Shown here one piece after another: positions 37,301-49,638 of a stretch of 64,000 nt of DNA. The first letter of the stretch is position 1; every line of letters starts with the position of its first letter. A program made the position numbers and the translations under genes. A model generated the notes under the pieces. The model was not told the DNA's origin, did no database searches, and saw only the letters and a program-made list of their open reading frames with translations. Source of the stretch: Astropecten irregularis. Its lineage: Eukaryota; Echinodermata; Asteroidea; Paxillosida; Astropectinidae. The stretch is taken from positions 9,492,745 to 9,556,744 of the forward strand of contig OZ020262.1 of NCBI GenBank assembly GCA_963971285.1, in the 5' to 3' direction.

Positions 37301-40300
37301 TTATCAGTGCTTGACTAGTACAAGTAGTAGCTTATGAATGCTGAACTGTGGATGATTAGGGCCATGTTTGTTCAAGTCAATGGGAGGCGTTGGTACAATC
37401 AATGAAGCTTTGTGTGTGTCACATGGACATGTATGCATGCACATTCCACTTAAAGAAGTTGCTCATTAAATATCTACATCCTGGTTTGGGTTTTTATTTG
37501 ATTTGTCGTAACCTTTTATCCGAGTTGTTGCAGGTTTATCGAACGTGATGTTATGCTTGATCAATCTTTTGGATATTTGAACCAAATCTGCATTGAAATG
37601 CAGTTCACTAATTCAAAATCCACTGAATGATTATAAATTTATACACATCTGTGTTTTGCACAATTTGAATACCCTTAACCCTAACCCACCTGAATACCAC
37701 AATACACCACAGTGTGGTTGTTCTGTTTTCATGGTAATGGTATGGTTTATGATCCAGTCCCCCTGTGGTAATGTTTGGTGAGCAGCTCTTGTCTTGTATG
37801 GTAGTTGTAGGGAGGGGAGGGTGTTAGCGTTAAAGGCATTCTCAGCATTAGATTTGCGTCATTTTGAAAATTTCTGTGGACAAAAAAAACATGGAAGTAC
37901 AATTAAATTTTGTGGCTGTTTTCATTTGTTTCTTTAAAAAAAATATTCAGAATGATTTTGATAAGAAAGAAATAAGAAGGGAAAAATGCTCTTTAAATTT
38001 ACATGTTGTTGACTGAAGGATACTACATTGTGATGCAATACTGTAACTCATCAAAGCTTTTCATCCAAGGCTCAATCTTCAATATCACTTGGTTGTTAAC
38101 ACCATATGGTCAGCGGGCTTTCTTGCAACCATTGAGAAAGATTTATTACATGTAATGAAATAGATCGCTTCAAATATTTGCATTTACACTAAAAGGGTTC
38201 AGTGCATGTGCAGTATCAGTTTGCGTAACGGCAACGTCCACACAGTGACAAAGGCATTATGGCCTGTCAGAGGTCTTGAATAGGCCTCGTATCTAATGAC
38301 CATTGATAAGGCCTTTTCCCACTAGAGCGCTCATCCCCGGGGCGAACTCACCCCGGCGCCACCCCGGGGTGAAAATTTCAACCCTGGTCCCGAGCAGGGT
38401 TGAACTAACCCCGGAGATAAGGCAATCTCGAGGGTGGCTCAGGGGTGACGGAGGGGTGAACATTTCAAGTGGGAATCGTGGCTTATTTTCACCCCTGCGT
38501 CACCCTGGGGCCACCCCTGAGATTGGTCAAGTGGGAAAAGGCCTATATACAATGATCGGTGACCTTGTTAATCGCTTTAAAGGCAGTATCATACTTTGGT
38601 AGCATACCGAAACAGCAATCTTTACAGATTTACCTATAACTTACGGGGTATAAAGATGATGATGGTAGAAATATACCCTTATTTTTTTTCTCCCTGAAAT
38701 ACTGTATTTATCCAGAAATGAGTAAAACAACAACCGAAAATCTTTTTAATCTTTTAAAAGATCAAAAATAAAAGAGTAAAGACTTAAGAAATACTGTGGC
38801 CGTTTTTCACTGTTTCCTCAAAAAGTGGGCACTGTATGGGACTGAAATTTTCACAGATGACTGTTATTCTATCTTCCTTAATATTTTTGCCCATGAATCT
38901 GTATTTCTTTGACAAAAACCAAAGTATGATATTACCTTTAAGTTCAACTTGAAATAAAAAAAAAAAAACATGTAATAATATTTTTTTTTTCATCCACTCT
39001 TTAAATTTTGTACAGTTTTATGAGTGTGTGTGGTGATGTGTAGCTTGTAATCTTATATTTGAACGCCTCTCAATCCTTGCGCTCTACACATTCCGTCTTC
39101 ATTCTTCTGGTTAATAATCTTCACAAGCATGAAATTCCCATATGTCCACCAGTTTCCATACATGTATTCCTTCATATTCTTCCTCATATCATTAACTAGA
39201 TATTTCCCTTGCTTGATAAACATCAGTGAACCCATAACGGTGTTGTACTTAATTTCAAAATGAGCTGTGTATGTTTTGTGTACTACTGTACTTTCTCATT
39301 TGTGCGAAAAACAAAAGAGCTGGCACTTGCAAGAATGGCAACGCGGTCGTGTGCTCACCGAAATGTATACCCGGAACCTCATTCATGATGCAGTTACTGA
39401 AATATAATTTAAAATTGTAATTCATGAAAAAAATTTTTTTTATACTTTTAAAGTGCTTATACTTAATTATGCAAATGTATGCATACTTGTACTCTGAAAG
39501 TAAATGCCATAGTGCAATGACCTTTACTTGCTGTTTTTTTTTTATAACACCTTGTCTAATCTGCAAAATGCACTTCATGTGAATTAAAATATGAACACTG
39601 CATTTTTTTTATATGAAACCAAACAATAAGTCCGCAATTCTTTGTGAAACCAGTGATGCTCACTGTCGTGTTTCAGCTTAAGATGGAGAAATAATCGAAG
39701 AAAAACAGACTTGCTGGCGTATGGCCAAGTTCATGGCATTTATATTATCAATCCCCGTTGAGACTAGTGCACAAGACGCAGTCCAGTACAAGATGTGTCA
39801 TAGTCACGCCACGGCGCTGTGTAAAAATAAACCCCTTCCTGTAATAGACCGTGCTGTGCCGTGCCGCTGCGACGTACATGTACGTACGAACGTAGTAGTT
39901 GTTGTATCCAGCTGATTGGTTAAGGTTAGTGTAGCACACCCGCATGATGTACAGTAGCATGGGAATGACGGCGCATGTGCACGTTCTTATAGTAATCATT
40001 ATTACATGCATGTATTATATGCTAACCCTTATAAGTGTGTGTAGTACAGTGTACATGTACACTGTGTGATATAGTGCAGATACCCATCTCTCATACAGTG
40101 TATAGGTCGTAACCATTCTTATCGTGATTATAAATTCTCCCACTGTGTGTATCAAATAAGAACCCTCAATATTTAACACTCGTCATTGCAGGAAATTGTT
40201 ACTGTTAACATTTTAGGCTTTCATTTTATATTTCTATTTAATCCACAAATTTACAAGCCTGGAATTTAACGGAGGCCATGGAGGCCATGGCCTTCATTGC

Positions 40301-43300
40301 TCTGGTTCTTGGCCTTTGTGCGAAATTGTGCCCGTGCAAATGTTTCCATAGACATAATGATTTTCCAATGGAAAATTGGCCTTGCCCTCACTAAACCTTA
40401 TTTCCAGCCCTGAATTTTAGAAGATCAGATTTTTCTGGAGCCTTGGTGACAATTTACTTTACATGTGCCCACATCATGTAATGTAATGCACAAATTACGA
40501 ATCATACATCGGGCAGTAACAGCAGGACAGAAATATTTTCCTCCGAGGAATTTGCTAATTTGATTTACTGGACATCCTATCATTACCAAGCTTCCTTTTG
40601 TTAAAATTCATTTCCAGTGTACGATCCATTTGCCGAGTGAGAGATGAATTGTATTGATGTCTAAATGCTGTAGGTTATACCATTACCAAGAATAACAGAC
40701 TCCTGTAATGGATGGGTTCTGCAGACATAATGTGTGGGGATTAATTGAATTAGACTTCATGTGGATGCACCACAGGGAGATTAATTAGCCAATACACACT
40801 GATATTTGCATAATTTATGCATGTATCTTGCTACAGTATTCACCTTGTAGTTCATTATGTTAATTTACATCCTTACTGGAAATGTGAAATTAAGTACAAG
40901 GGTATTTCATTTAGTTTTCTTTGAAAACCAACTAAGAGGGTTTGTAGTCTCACATGATTTTCAATGGAAATAAGAACAGTTTATGCCATTTATAAAGATC
41001 TTGTCCATTTTATTTGATTTCCAATTCCAAACATTAGGGAATTTGATGTAAGATTTGTAGATTCATCAATTTTTGGTCAGGAATTCCATTGACTTAGTGC
41101 TGCTGTGTCATATTGCCATCAAAAGCACTGTAGCTTAACTTTATAGACTCTTGCTTGGCGTAAGGAGGGGATTTCAATCCTAGCAGGATCGTTTCTCAAA
41201 TTCTAAATGGTATTTCATCAATTCCTAACAGTTCCAAAGTTATCAAAATATCAACTGGGATTTTCTTCGACATTTTCTCGTTTAACATTTTTCTGTGCAC
41301 TGGTTCAGAGTGTAACCATAAAAAAAATTGATGAAGTTTGCAGAGACAGTTTAGGAAAGGAAATGTTGAAAAATAATCTTATTTAGGACATAATTATCAC
41401 ATCATTATGAGTAAAACATGTGCATGGACCGAGCTTACCGAGCATGCATCTCAAAGTACATGTAATGACAGATATGCAGGTACATGTACTTGTAAGAGTT
41501 GCCCATGATAAATACCCGCCTTACAGGTACTACATACATTTACAAAACAGGTTATTCAACTTATGCCCATAAGCCGGGAATATAGGTTGCCTTAAATAAC
41601 AGTGGATATTTATGTTATTGTCTGCATCTTGTACAAATGTAGGTTTGGTTTAATAGAAAACCATTGTTGAATTATTAAAGCAGAAGAATAATGTTTAAAA
41701 TGGAAAGACAAATGAAAATGTTGCAGATGATGATATTTTTTTTCTTTTGGAATTGATGCGCATGACTACACGTGATTTGTAGAAACCTCATGTTTATTCA
41801 TCATTACAAAGAAAGGAAAACAATAGATTATTGTATGCAAATGAAAAGTTGGAAGCATGTTGCGTATGAATGGGACAATGAAGCCTGCGTTCTCAGAAGT
41901 TTTTCTTTTCAATTGAATGATTTTTGTAATCTTTTTTATCTTTCAGGTCAAATTGGACTCTTCTACCTGGTCTATTACATCTTTCTGGCGCTGTTCTGGG
42001 CTCTTATGATGTTCATCTTCTTGCAGACCGTGGATTCTGAGCATCCGACCTTTAATTCCTACGTTGGCGTACCAGGTGAGTTTCCCCCTCAAAATGTACC
42101 GTGTTTAGTGCGAACGAAATAGAAGTGCAAAAGTACTAATGATTATCACCTGTATGAGGCATTTTGGAGACAAGATATAAACGCATATTTTGTCTGTCTA
42201 ATTGATTAACTCAATGCAAAATGGCTCGGTCAGGGCTCAGCTGAATGACGGGTGACCATCAGGGTTCTAGCCAGACCAATTTTAGTGGTGGGCTCTAGAT
42301 ATGAAGTTGAGCCGTGGTGAGAAAAATGCAGCGCAACATGATCAAGGTCCAATGCCAAAATTTTCACTGTTCCGACGGCAGCGCCATTTAATGGTATAAA
42401 GCTACATTTTAAGGACTGATATTCAATGAATGTCAGATGTATAACAGAAAAGAGTGAACTTTTATTCCGGAATATGATAAAAATTCACGATATTGGCAAT
42501 GCTTTTATTCACTCTGTGGAAATTTGTGCTGGGCGGCAGAGTTTATTTCAGACCTATATTCCGGGCGCAAATTTCCAGTGCCGGGCTGGCCCGCCCAGCG
42601 CCGCCCACCGTGGCTAGAACCCTGGTGACCATAATACTCATACACCCCTCCTCCAGGAAAAAGAGTCATTTTCCTATTGAGCCTATGTACAATAATTAGC
42701 AGTCCATAAAATCCGTATTCACCTAAGCGCCAAGAACCAGGGCAACGAAGGCCATGGCCTCCGTTAAGTTCCAGGCTTGAAATACTGCATTTGGGTCTTC
42801 CTGTGTTTGACTATCTGTCTCTTTCTTTCAGGCTTGACATTGGTGCCCAAGTTTGACAACCAAGATGTAACATTCAACCCGGACGTACCAAAGAGCTACA
42901 AGGATCACGTGGACGCACTCAACAAAATCTGGAACGGTACGTTGATTCCATTCCTTCCTGCTGATAATCATTTCATTCCTCTTGTTTAAATTCAGCTTTG
43001 AAGTGAGACAAATGAACGCAAACATGCTGAGTGATATATGAGAAGAGTTGTTCCAAAAAATGAATCCTCTATCGACTGTAGAGTGGGGCTTGGTGGTCCA
43101 ACTTCAGAACCTTGCTGGGTTGTGGACTGTTCATTTGTATTGAAACATTAACAAGATCTGGGGTCGATTTCACAAAGCCCTGCGATCGATCGCAACTCAA
43201 GTTACGAAGGATAACCCATCGTATCCCACGTAGGGCTGCATTGCATCATAAGTCCTACGATTGATAGGGAGTTATGATGAGTTTGGTGAAATCAACCCCT

Positions 43301-45747
43301 GGTGTCGGTCACGTCACCCACAACCATTTTGCCACTTCGCCCATGCACCACTGTAACATTGTCCGGATTGTTCATTAACCATTAACCAACGCCAAGTGGC
43401 GTGTGGGCCAAGTGGTAAATTGGCGAAGTGACTATCAAACACCCGGGGTCGATTTCACAAAGCCCTACGATTGATCGTAACTCGACTTACGAAGGATAAC
43501 CCATCGTGTCCTCTAACTTCTATGTAGAGCTGCAATGTATCTAATTCCTACGATTAATAGTAAGTTACGATGAATTTGTTGAAATCGACCCCAGATCTTG
43601 TCCGTTCTATTCCTATGAAAAAAATATGAAAAAAATAAATAAGAAGCAAAAACTCGTCTTCTTCCTATGAGGATGGATAATTCCACAGAAGTATTGAATC
43701 CTTAGGAACTTAAAATGAGTGATTATAACCCTCATCTTCCCGATTTGATGTTTGTGGTGTAGATTTGGATCCGTCCAACCAGACGGGCAGCGAATTCGTG
43801 GACTGCACCAACGACACTGCACCAGAGGGGAAGTTCTGTCGGTTTGACCGGGAAGCCTTCGGGCCGTGTCAGCCACCAAACTTCGGCTGGGATGAAGGGT
43901 CCCCTTGCCTCCTGCTCAGCTTGAACCGAGTGAGTAATCCAGGGTCAGAAGAGGTCGACTGTCTCACGAGACTTCAAAACTGACCAAGTTGAACTGTCGA
44001 CACTCTTAAAACCTGGGGCCAAACCACAAAACAATGGGAGACTTTTGGAGAGTCGGTCTTGAGTCAACAGCGCAGGCACAAACCATGCTTGCGCAATTGT
44101 GAGCATGCGCGCGTTGTATTGCGCGTGCGTGTGCGCTGTTGACCCAAGACCGACTCTCCAAAAGTCTCTTATTGCTTGGTGGTTTCATTATAGTGTTGTT
44201 CCACTGTAATCATCAAGAGCCTATAGGTTGATTAGATTAAGGGATTAAGGGCTGGATAATCTGCAGATAACTACTGATACTTGGTAGATTAATCCCCTGT
44301 TGGATTACTATCTCACTGCTTAATCTTCAAACGCATTGGGAAATAGTTGTCAGTTGGCATGAGAAATCTTTTTAAGCATGTGTGGAATCTATACACCGAA
44401 CCGACGGTGCGACCATGGAGGTAGGAAACACCCGCCATTACTGCAGTGTCCCCGCCCGTATTTTGTCCGGCAACAAAATAACTTACGTCTGCCGCACTCT
44501 ATACTGCAGGGTGTACATCCCCTAATCATGGGATGTACACCATGCAATTAATGAGTGCGGCGGAGTGTAAAATCTTATGTTGCCGGACAAAAGGCAGGCG
44601 GGGACACTGCAGTAATGGCGGACAGTATAGCGTGCCGTCGGATCGGTCTATAGGCTTGATTGTACAGAGAAAAATCTGTGTGTAAAGTGTGAGAGCTTTT
44701 GGCATTCTGGGCCTGAAAGTATAGACATAACAGGTTATAAACCTAGTTCAAGCAGTTGCATTTGTTGATGATGAACTGTTTTTGTCGTTTCACAGGTTTC
44801 AGGCTGGGAGCCAGAGGACTATGAAGAAGGCAGTGTCCCAGAGGAGATTGCCGATGTCTACACTCCTGGGAACATTGCATTCCGGTGCATGAATTACGTA
44901 AGTCCGCCGATAATACAAACCCTGTCGGAGGTTTGAAATCCTCCCTCGTTTTGGCAAGATCCCACTCTGTGCTGCATCTTGTCTTACAGAAACCTTTCAT
45001 CTTTTATACCCTTTGCTTATAAAGTGAAGTAAGAAATGAAATAGAACTGGAATGGGAGCCAGGGTTTCAAATAAGTTCTTGGAAGGGAGCGAGGCATGTT
45101 CCTCCAAGATGTCCACTATGCTGTGTGTCTCCTAAATATCTTCCACACTCACTGCTCTGTCAGCCTGCATGCATTACATGTGCCCTTTTCCAAAGTTCGG
45201 CTCCGGCTCCGACTTTGTCTCTGTAATCCACATACTAAAAAAAAAATGGTGGCTTTTTATTGAAGCTGAAGCTGTTTTCCTTTTCAAACATGAGAATCTG
45301 CTTCCTAACCGCAGCCAAAAGCCTCTACTTTGATACCCGTTATTTTAGAAAAGCCGAAGCCGGAACCGAGGTTTGGAAATGGCCCATGGTCTGCATATTT
45401 CCCTGGTAACCTCTATCCCTGGTAACCGTTATCCCCGGTAACCTTTTATCTCCCTCTTACAGAAAAACAAGCACACCTACTCCAACAGCACCGTCTACCC
45501 GCGCGCTGGTATCCCGTTTGAGTACTACCCGTACGTGGGCTCTACCAATGAAACCAAGCGCGCTGGGTACATCCAGCCGTACGTGGCCGTCCAGTTTGAC
45601 TTCAACACTGAGGATGTGGTCATCAAAGTTCAGTGCATGACATACTGCGGTAACATCGCACCTATGGGCGGTCTGTACGACCTTGATTATCCGTCTGACG
45701 TTGTATACGAGTTTGTTTTATCAACGGCCGGCAAAGATGAATTGTAG
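34396..45747 (+). CDS. ATP1B: Na+/K+-ATPase beta subunit, six exons, 302 aa, ends in KDEL
   Basis: Beta subunit of a P-type Na+/K+ (or H+/K+) ATPase. Exons: 34396-34516, 41947-42075, 42832-42936, 43763-43929, 44796-44897, 45463-45747. All introns are GT-AG with phases 1,1,1,0,0, giving 303 codons including TAG. The ATG has A at -3 and G at +4. Signature F20..F23-L-W25-N26 ... L33-G-R-N-SKS-W40 is present, with Asn where the family motif has Thr. One signal anchor lies at about 42-66. Ectodomain Cys133, 144, 154, 167, 205 and 266 form the expected pairs, and Cys270 is extra. Sequons are at N124, N135, N216 and N237. The last four residues are KDEL, directly before the stop, on the lumenal side. 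Intron 1 is 7.4 kb and full of MITEs; the other introns are 0.56-0.87 kb. The first exon may also serve the exon set at 50248. Confidence 0.94.
34796..34865. mobile_element. 70-bp palindromic element with 9-bp target duplication
   Basis: TAGTTGCGATGATCGTAACC at the left is exactly inverted at the right, around a short centre. The flanks are GCAAAATGC on both sides (34787-34795, 34866-34874). It lies 280 bp into intron 1 of the plus-strand ATP1B gene. Confidence 0.9.
36790..37115. repeat. tandem duplication of host sequence split by a family E MITE
   Basis: The segment 36797-36884 (CCCTCTATTTTATC, CATATCCA-like, AAATTAAAAACCCATT, GGCCTACTTCTGTTTCAA) recurs at 37026-37110. The family E element lies between the copies. 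Confidence 0.8.
36884..37015. mobile_element. family E MITE in intron 1 of the plus-strand ATP1B gene
   Basis: Full palindrome, CAATGGGAGACTTTGGAGA to its exact inverse TCTCCAAAGTCTCCCATTG, 132 bp. Confidence 0.9.
38309..38544. mobile_element. palindromic element with AGGCCTTTTCCCACT ends
   Basis: AAGGCCTTTTCCCACT and AGTGGGAAAAGGCCT bound a C/G-rich body with repeated ACCCCGG and CACCCCTG motifs. Confidence 0.85.
38577..38941. mobile_element. family B element in intron 1 of the plus-strand ATP1B gene
   Basis: Left TTTAAAGGCAGTATCATACT and right AAGTATGATATTACCTTTAA, intact, 365 bp. Confidence 0.9.
39000..41946. other. rest of intron 1 of the plus-strand ATP1B gene
   Basis: A+T-rich with no exon or further element family seen except the repeat at 40258. 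The acceptor at 41945-41946 is preceded by a T-rich tract. Confidence 0.6.
40258..40393. mobile_element. repeat copy with AAGCCTGGAATTTAACGGAG end
   Basis: The end AAGCCTGGAATTTAACGGAG and the run CCATGGCCTTCATTGC, TGGTTCTTGGC recur inverted at 42714-42777. Both copies lie in introns 1 and 2 of the plus-strand ATP1B gene. Confidence 0.6.
42260..42624. mobile_element. hAT-like MITE with 8-bp target duplication in intron 2 of the plus-strand ATP1B gene
   Basis: The ends CAGGGTTCTAGCCA and TGGCTAGAACCCTG are flanked by GTGACCAT on both sides (42252-42259 and 42625-42632). Confidence 0.9.
42714..42777. mobile_element. inverted fragment of the repeat at 40258, beside an ATP1B acceptor
   Basis: GCCAAGAACCAGGGCAACGA and CCGTTAAGTTCCAGGCTTG are the inverse of the copy at 40258; 54 bp upstream of the exon at 42832. 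Confidence 0.65.
43162..43305. mobile_element. family C MITE in intron 3 of the plus-strand ATP1B gene
   Basis: Full copy: GGTCGATTTCACAAAGCCCT to GTTTGGTGAAATCAACCCC. Confidence 0.9.
43443..43593. mobile_element. second family C MITE in the same intron
   Basis: Same orientation as the copy 138 bp upstream: GGTCGATTTCACAAAGCCCT to TTGTTGAAATCGACCCC. Confidence 0.9.
44032..44175. mobile_element. family E MITE in intron 4 of the plus-strand ATP1B gene
   Basis: CAATGGGAGACTTTTGGAGA to TCTCCAAAAGTCTCTTATTG, 144 bp, with GCGCACGC-type alternating repeats on both sides of the centre. Confidence 0.9.
44390..44652. mobile_element. palindromic element in intron 4 of the plus-strand ATP1B gene
   Basis: The ends TATACACCGAACCGACGGTG and CGTGCCGTCGGATCGGTCTA are inverse. 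Inner arms CCCGCCATTACTGCAGTGTC and GACACTGCAGTAATGGCG are almost perfect; the centre reads ACATCCC ... GGGATGT. Confidence 0.85.
45199..45380. mobile_element. family D element in intron 5 of the plus-strand ATP1B gene
   Basis: Shows TTCGGCTCCGGCTCCGAC, TTGATACCCGTTATTTTAGA and the end GCCGGAACCGAGGTTTGG. Confidence 0.8.
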
Positions 45748-47692
45748 ACGTTCTGAGTCTCATTTCAAGATGTCCGACATTGCATCCTGATTTTCTTTCT
45801 TTCTTCTTTTTCTTTTTTTAATTTGAATGAATTTCAAATGGTTTTTTAGTATTCGCACCTTTTGTGTTGAAATATTTTGGGGGAGGTTTTGGTGAGGAAT
45901 CTTTCATCCGGCAAAAGGTCAAAGGTCATGAATCTCACTTTGAGGGTACTATTGGGAGTCGTGTCCTTTAAACTTTTGACATAAATTGATTCACTTCAAC
46001 TCGGACGACAAACAAGTCCTTTATCAGTTGCTAGCTGACTTAGAGGCCAATTTTTCTACCGTGTGGAATTGGTGCTCCAGGAAGCAGGCAGTTATGTACT
46101 GACGAGATCCGTTTTCATGGACTAGGGAGCAATTTTCAGTTGTGCACATGCCGTCGTTCTTATAACTGAGGCTTCCTCACGTACTCTGCTTGCATATTTC
46201 TGGCCGACTGATTTGTCGGGAGTTGAAGATGAGAGAGCTCACGAGAAAGAATGAATTTAATATGGATGTCATTCCATCTTGGCTGTAACAAAGTAGAATA
46301 ATTATTCTTTGGATTTTAAAATTCCTCTTCTTTTTCTTCTTCATTACTTTTCCCGTCATTCATTGTTTTGAAAATAGCACAATGTTTTTTTTTGTTTTCT
46401 TTGAAGAGATTGTCGTACAGAGCTGCAATCTTTGAGTGAAACCGATTCTTAGTATTGGGTAGCGAAAGCACGTAAAGTTCATAATCAGGCAACGGAGCCG
46501 TAGATTAAACAGGTAGTCTCTTTTCAAGCATAATATCCTTTCATCCAGGCTTTAGACAATTGTCGAGTTTTCACCAAGATGGTTCCCATCTAGGGTTGAT
46601 AAGAAGCCAACCATTTTATCGATCATTGACCTCGACAAAATAACGTTCTGATGCGTCCCTCCTGAAAATTTATAATAGATTCCTTTCCTTTGTTTTTCCA
46701 AGTGTTCAATTTTATTCAGTGGCATAGACTAAAGCTGTACATATTTTCGAGGGAACTGTAAATCGGGGTTTTTTATCGCGCCCCCCAAAAACAGTCTAGA
46801 GGTTGAATTTAGAAAAGATGTCAAAAAATATATTCCATTGAATAATAATTATTCGTGCATAGGTAATGTACATATGAATGTATTCCTATTTCCTAAGTAT
46901 CAAAACAGTAAACTAGTCAGTGAATTCCATGACGATCTTTATTGATAGCGGGGAGAAAGTTCCTTAGCAACAAGGAACAGCTTTTAGCCAATCAGATTAC
47001 AAGTGGGAACAAAAGAACAAGGCAATAATTAACGTTTTGAAAATTGAAAGTTTGAAAGTCAAGGTGAATATTTTTGGTACCAACTGAAGCATCTTGTGCA
47101 TTGGGAGGATTTGCCTGGATTTTGGACTGTGTAAAAACTGCCAAAGCAATGGTGTTATAATACATGAATATTCATGAGCACGAATATTCATAATACATGC
47201 ATATTCAGTTAAGTATACTGCACATACCAAAAGAAAGTAGCCAGACATTAGGGGAGATTCACTTTATTCTGATGGGACAGTTCGACGTGAGTTTTCAAGA
47301 ATTTGTCAAATGTGATATTAGTACAGTAGTTGAAAAAACCTACCTGAATCAGTACTGCACTCTGTGGGAACCGCCCGCCCCTGCCCCCCTGCTCTGTAAT
47401 TAGACTAACGAGGTAATTAGGCGGAGAGCAGATTTTTTGGAGATGTAAAGTTTGTATACAATCTGTGTCTTTAACAAAAGTAATTATGTGATTTTAATTT
47501 AATGTTAATTTTTTTTGTGGTTTTTCTTCTTTTCTTTTTTTGGTTTTAAATTTATTGTAGCCTTTCGGTTGATGAAGTGGCATTTAGTTTCTAAAATGCG
47601 TGAAATTAGATTATTTTAATGTTAGAAATGAACAAGACCCGACAACAACAAAATTTCCAATGAATTACTGTGACTGGTTCCATGTTCCATGC
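45748..47692. other. probable 3' UTR and spacer after the plus-strand ATP1B stop codon
   Basis: No second beta-subunit first exon and no repeat family is seen here; no AATAAA was found close to the stop codon. Confidence 0.45.
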
Positions 47693-47912
47693 AGCTGAAA
47701 CTAGTTGGAACTAGCTGAAACCAGTTGCAACTAGCTGAAACTTGTTGGAACTAGCTGAAACCAGTTGGAACTAGCTGAAACCAGTTGGAACTAGCTGAAA
47801 CCAGTTGGAACTTGCTGAAAATAGTTGCAACTAGCTGAAACTAGTTGAAACTAGTCGGAATTAGCTGAAACTAGTCGGAACTAGCTGAAACTAGTCAGAA
47901 CTAGTTGGAAGG
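47693..47912. repeat. 20-bp minisatellite, array 1
   Basis: About eleven copies of GGAACTAGCTGAAACTAGTC and variants (CCAGTT in place of CTAGTC early on). Non-coding, between the two plus-strand ATP1B exon sets. Confidence 0.9.
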
Positions 47913-48872
47913 AACAATCATGTGAATATTTTTTTCCATGTGGACAACGTGAAATCCAGATGAAACCAGTTCACAAAAGATAATTCTTTTTCCCCAGAAT
48001 TATCCTAAAAAGAGGGGCCAAAATATGAAGATTTTTCCTTAGAACATTTAATTTTCAAGTCAATTTTAGCCATTGCAATCACGTGTGTACTTTTTAGACT
48101 GTTAAATTTCCACAAAGTACTGTATGTAATATGGTTTTTTGGTTAATTATTGCTCCCGAGCGGACATTTAGAAGTAGGTGTATTTCAAACTAATTTACTG
48201 AATGTTTCATACAGCAGTCCTATTCATTTTCTTAACCAATTCATTCTCGACCCACGAACAGAGGAAATATTTGTGGTTTTCAACTTGCTGCTATAAAAAC
48301 CACGCATATTTTATGATTTTGAGAAAAATGTTTTGGTTTGAGAAATGGGATTGCGTGCAACATTTCATATTGTGTAAATTAGTGTATGTATTCAAATTAA
48401 ATTGTATTCTCTAATCTCTAATGTTGTATTCTATTATATAAAATATCTCTTGACGTACAATTTTTTCATTCACTTAATTAATTGAGTTCAGACGGTTTTT
48501 TAATTAGTTTGTAGAAAGAAAAGAAATTGGGAACGTGAAATTATGTCCGAACTTTTGAAGTACTACTACTAGGTTTAAGTATTATGATTAGATCTATGCA
48601 CAAAATTGATGTCAGCTTTTTGGGTTGGAGTTTATGATAATTGACGTAGGATAAGTGAGCAGCACTGTCGTAGCTTCACAAGTTTGATGTAATTTATGAA
48701 ACACAAAATGTATTCTAAACAGGATTATTCACTGTAACTTAAAAAGCAAAACAAAAGTATTAAGACCTATCTTGTAGAACTTGTCGGCGTAATATTTCAC
48801 TGTGCGCTTCAGTTATATTCCATCGAAACCTGGGAGGAAACATCTAAGAAGAGTTCTTGTAATCAACATCGA

Positions 48873-49160
48873 GTTGGAACTAGCTGAAACTAGTTGGAAC
48901 TAGTCAGAACTAGCTGAAACTAGTCGGAACTAGCTGAAACTAGTCGGAACTAGCTGAAACTACCGGTAGTCGGAACTAGCTGAAACTAGTCGGAACTAGT
49001 CGGAACTAGCTGAAACTAGTCGGAACTAGCTGGAACTAGTCGGAACTAGCTGAAACTAGTCGGAACTAGCTGAAACTAGTCGGAACTAGCTGAAACTAGT
49101 CGGAACTAGTTGAAACTAGTCGGAACTTGCTGAAACTAGTCGGAACTTGCTGAAACTAGT
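48873..49160. repeat. 20-bp minisatellite, array 2
   Basis: About fourteen copies of the same unit in the same orientation, 960 bp after array 1. One copy carries a 6-bp insertion (ACCGGT). This array is more uniform than array 1. Confidence 0.9.
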
Positions 49161-49632
49161 GAAACTGAAGATGATTTTTGTCATTTTTTGTGAAGGAAAG
49201 AAATAATTACCTCATCCCAGAAGTGGGATTATAGGGAAAGCAGCCGGTATGAGATCAAATCCTTAAACAGCTGAATACTGGAATGATTTGAAACCATCAG
49301 AAATGCCACCAGTAACTCTTAATTCTTTCTACTTCATCCAGGTCTCGATGGAATTGTTTAAGAACATCAACTTGAAGTATCATTCAGAGAAAAAAAAACC
49401 ACAAAACCAAACAATAACACCCCAACTTTTCAATGGAATTTTCCTGTGTGTGTGATAATTATGTGATCATATTATTGTATCATTCGTGATGACATTTTTA
49501 ACCGTATTTTCCCCCCCTTTAAAAAAAATACAAGGGCCTTATTCTGGGAGTTGCCATGGCAACGGGACACTGTGAAAGAACCCATGTGTCATTTTACTGG
49601 ACTTAAAAACAGGAGTGTTGCTCCAGGTTACT

Positions 49633-49638
49633 AATAAA
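49633..49638 (+). promoter_or_regulatory. possible polyadenylation hexamer between the two plus-strand exon sets
   Basis: AATAAA followed some 15 bp later by a T/G stretch. It lies 3.9 kb after the stop codon at 45747 and 0.6 kb before the next exon set. If used, the 302-aa transcript would have a very long 3' UTR including both 20-bp minisatellite arrays. Weak evidence. Confidence 0.2.

Noticed and set aside
37672-37690. telomere-like CCCTAA repeat
   Set aside because: Only about two units; chance.
47693-49160. CRISPR-like array
   Set aside because: The units are contiguous without unique spacers, in a eukaryotic sequence: a minisatellite.
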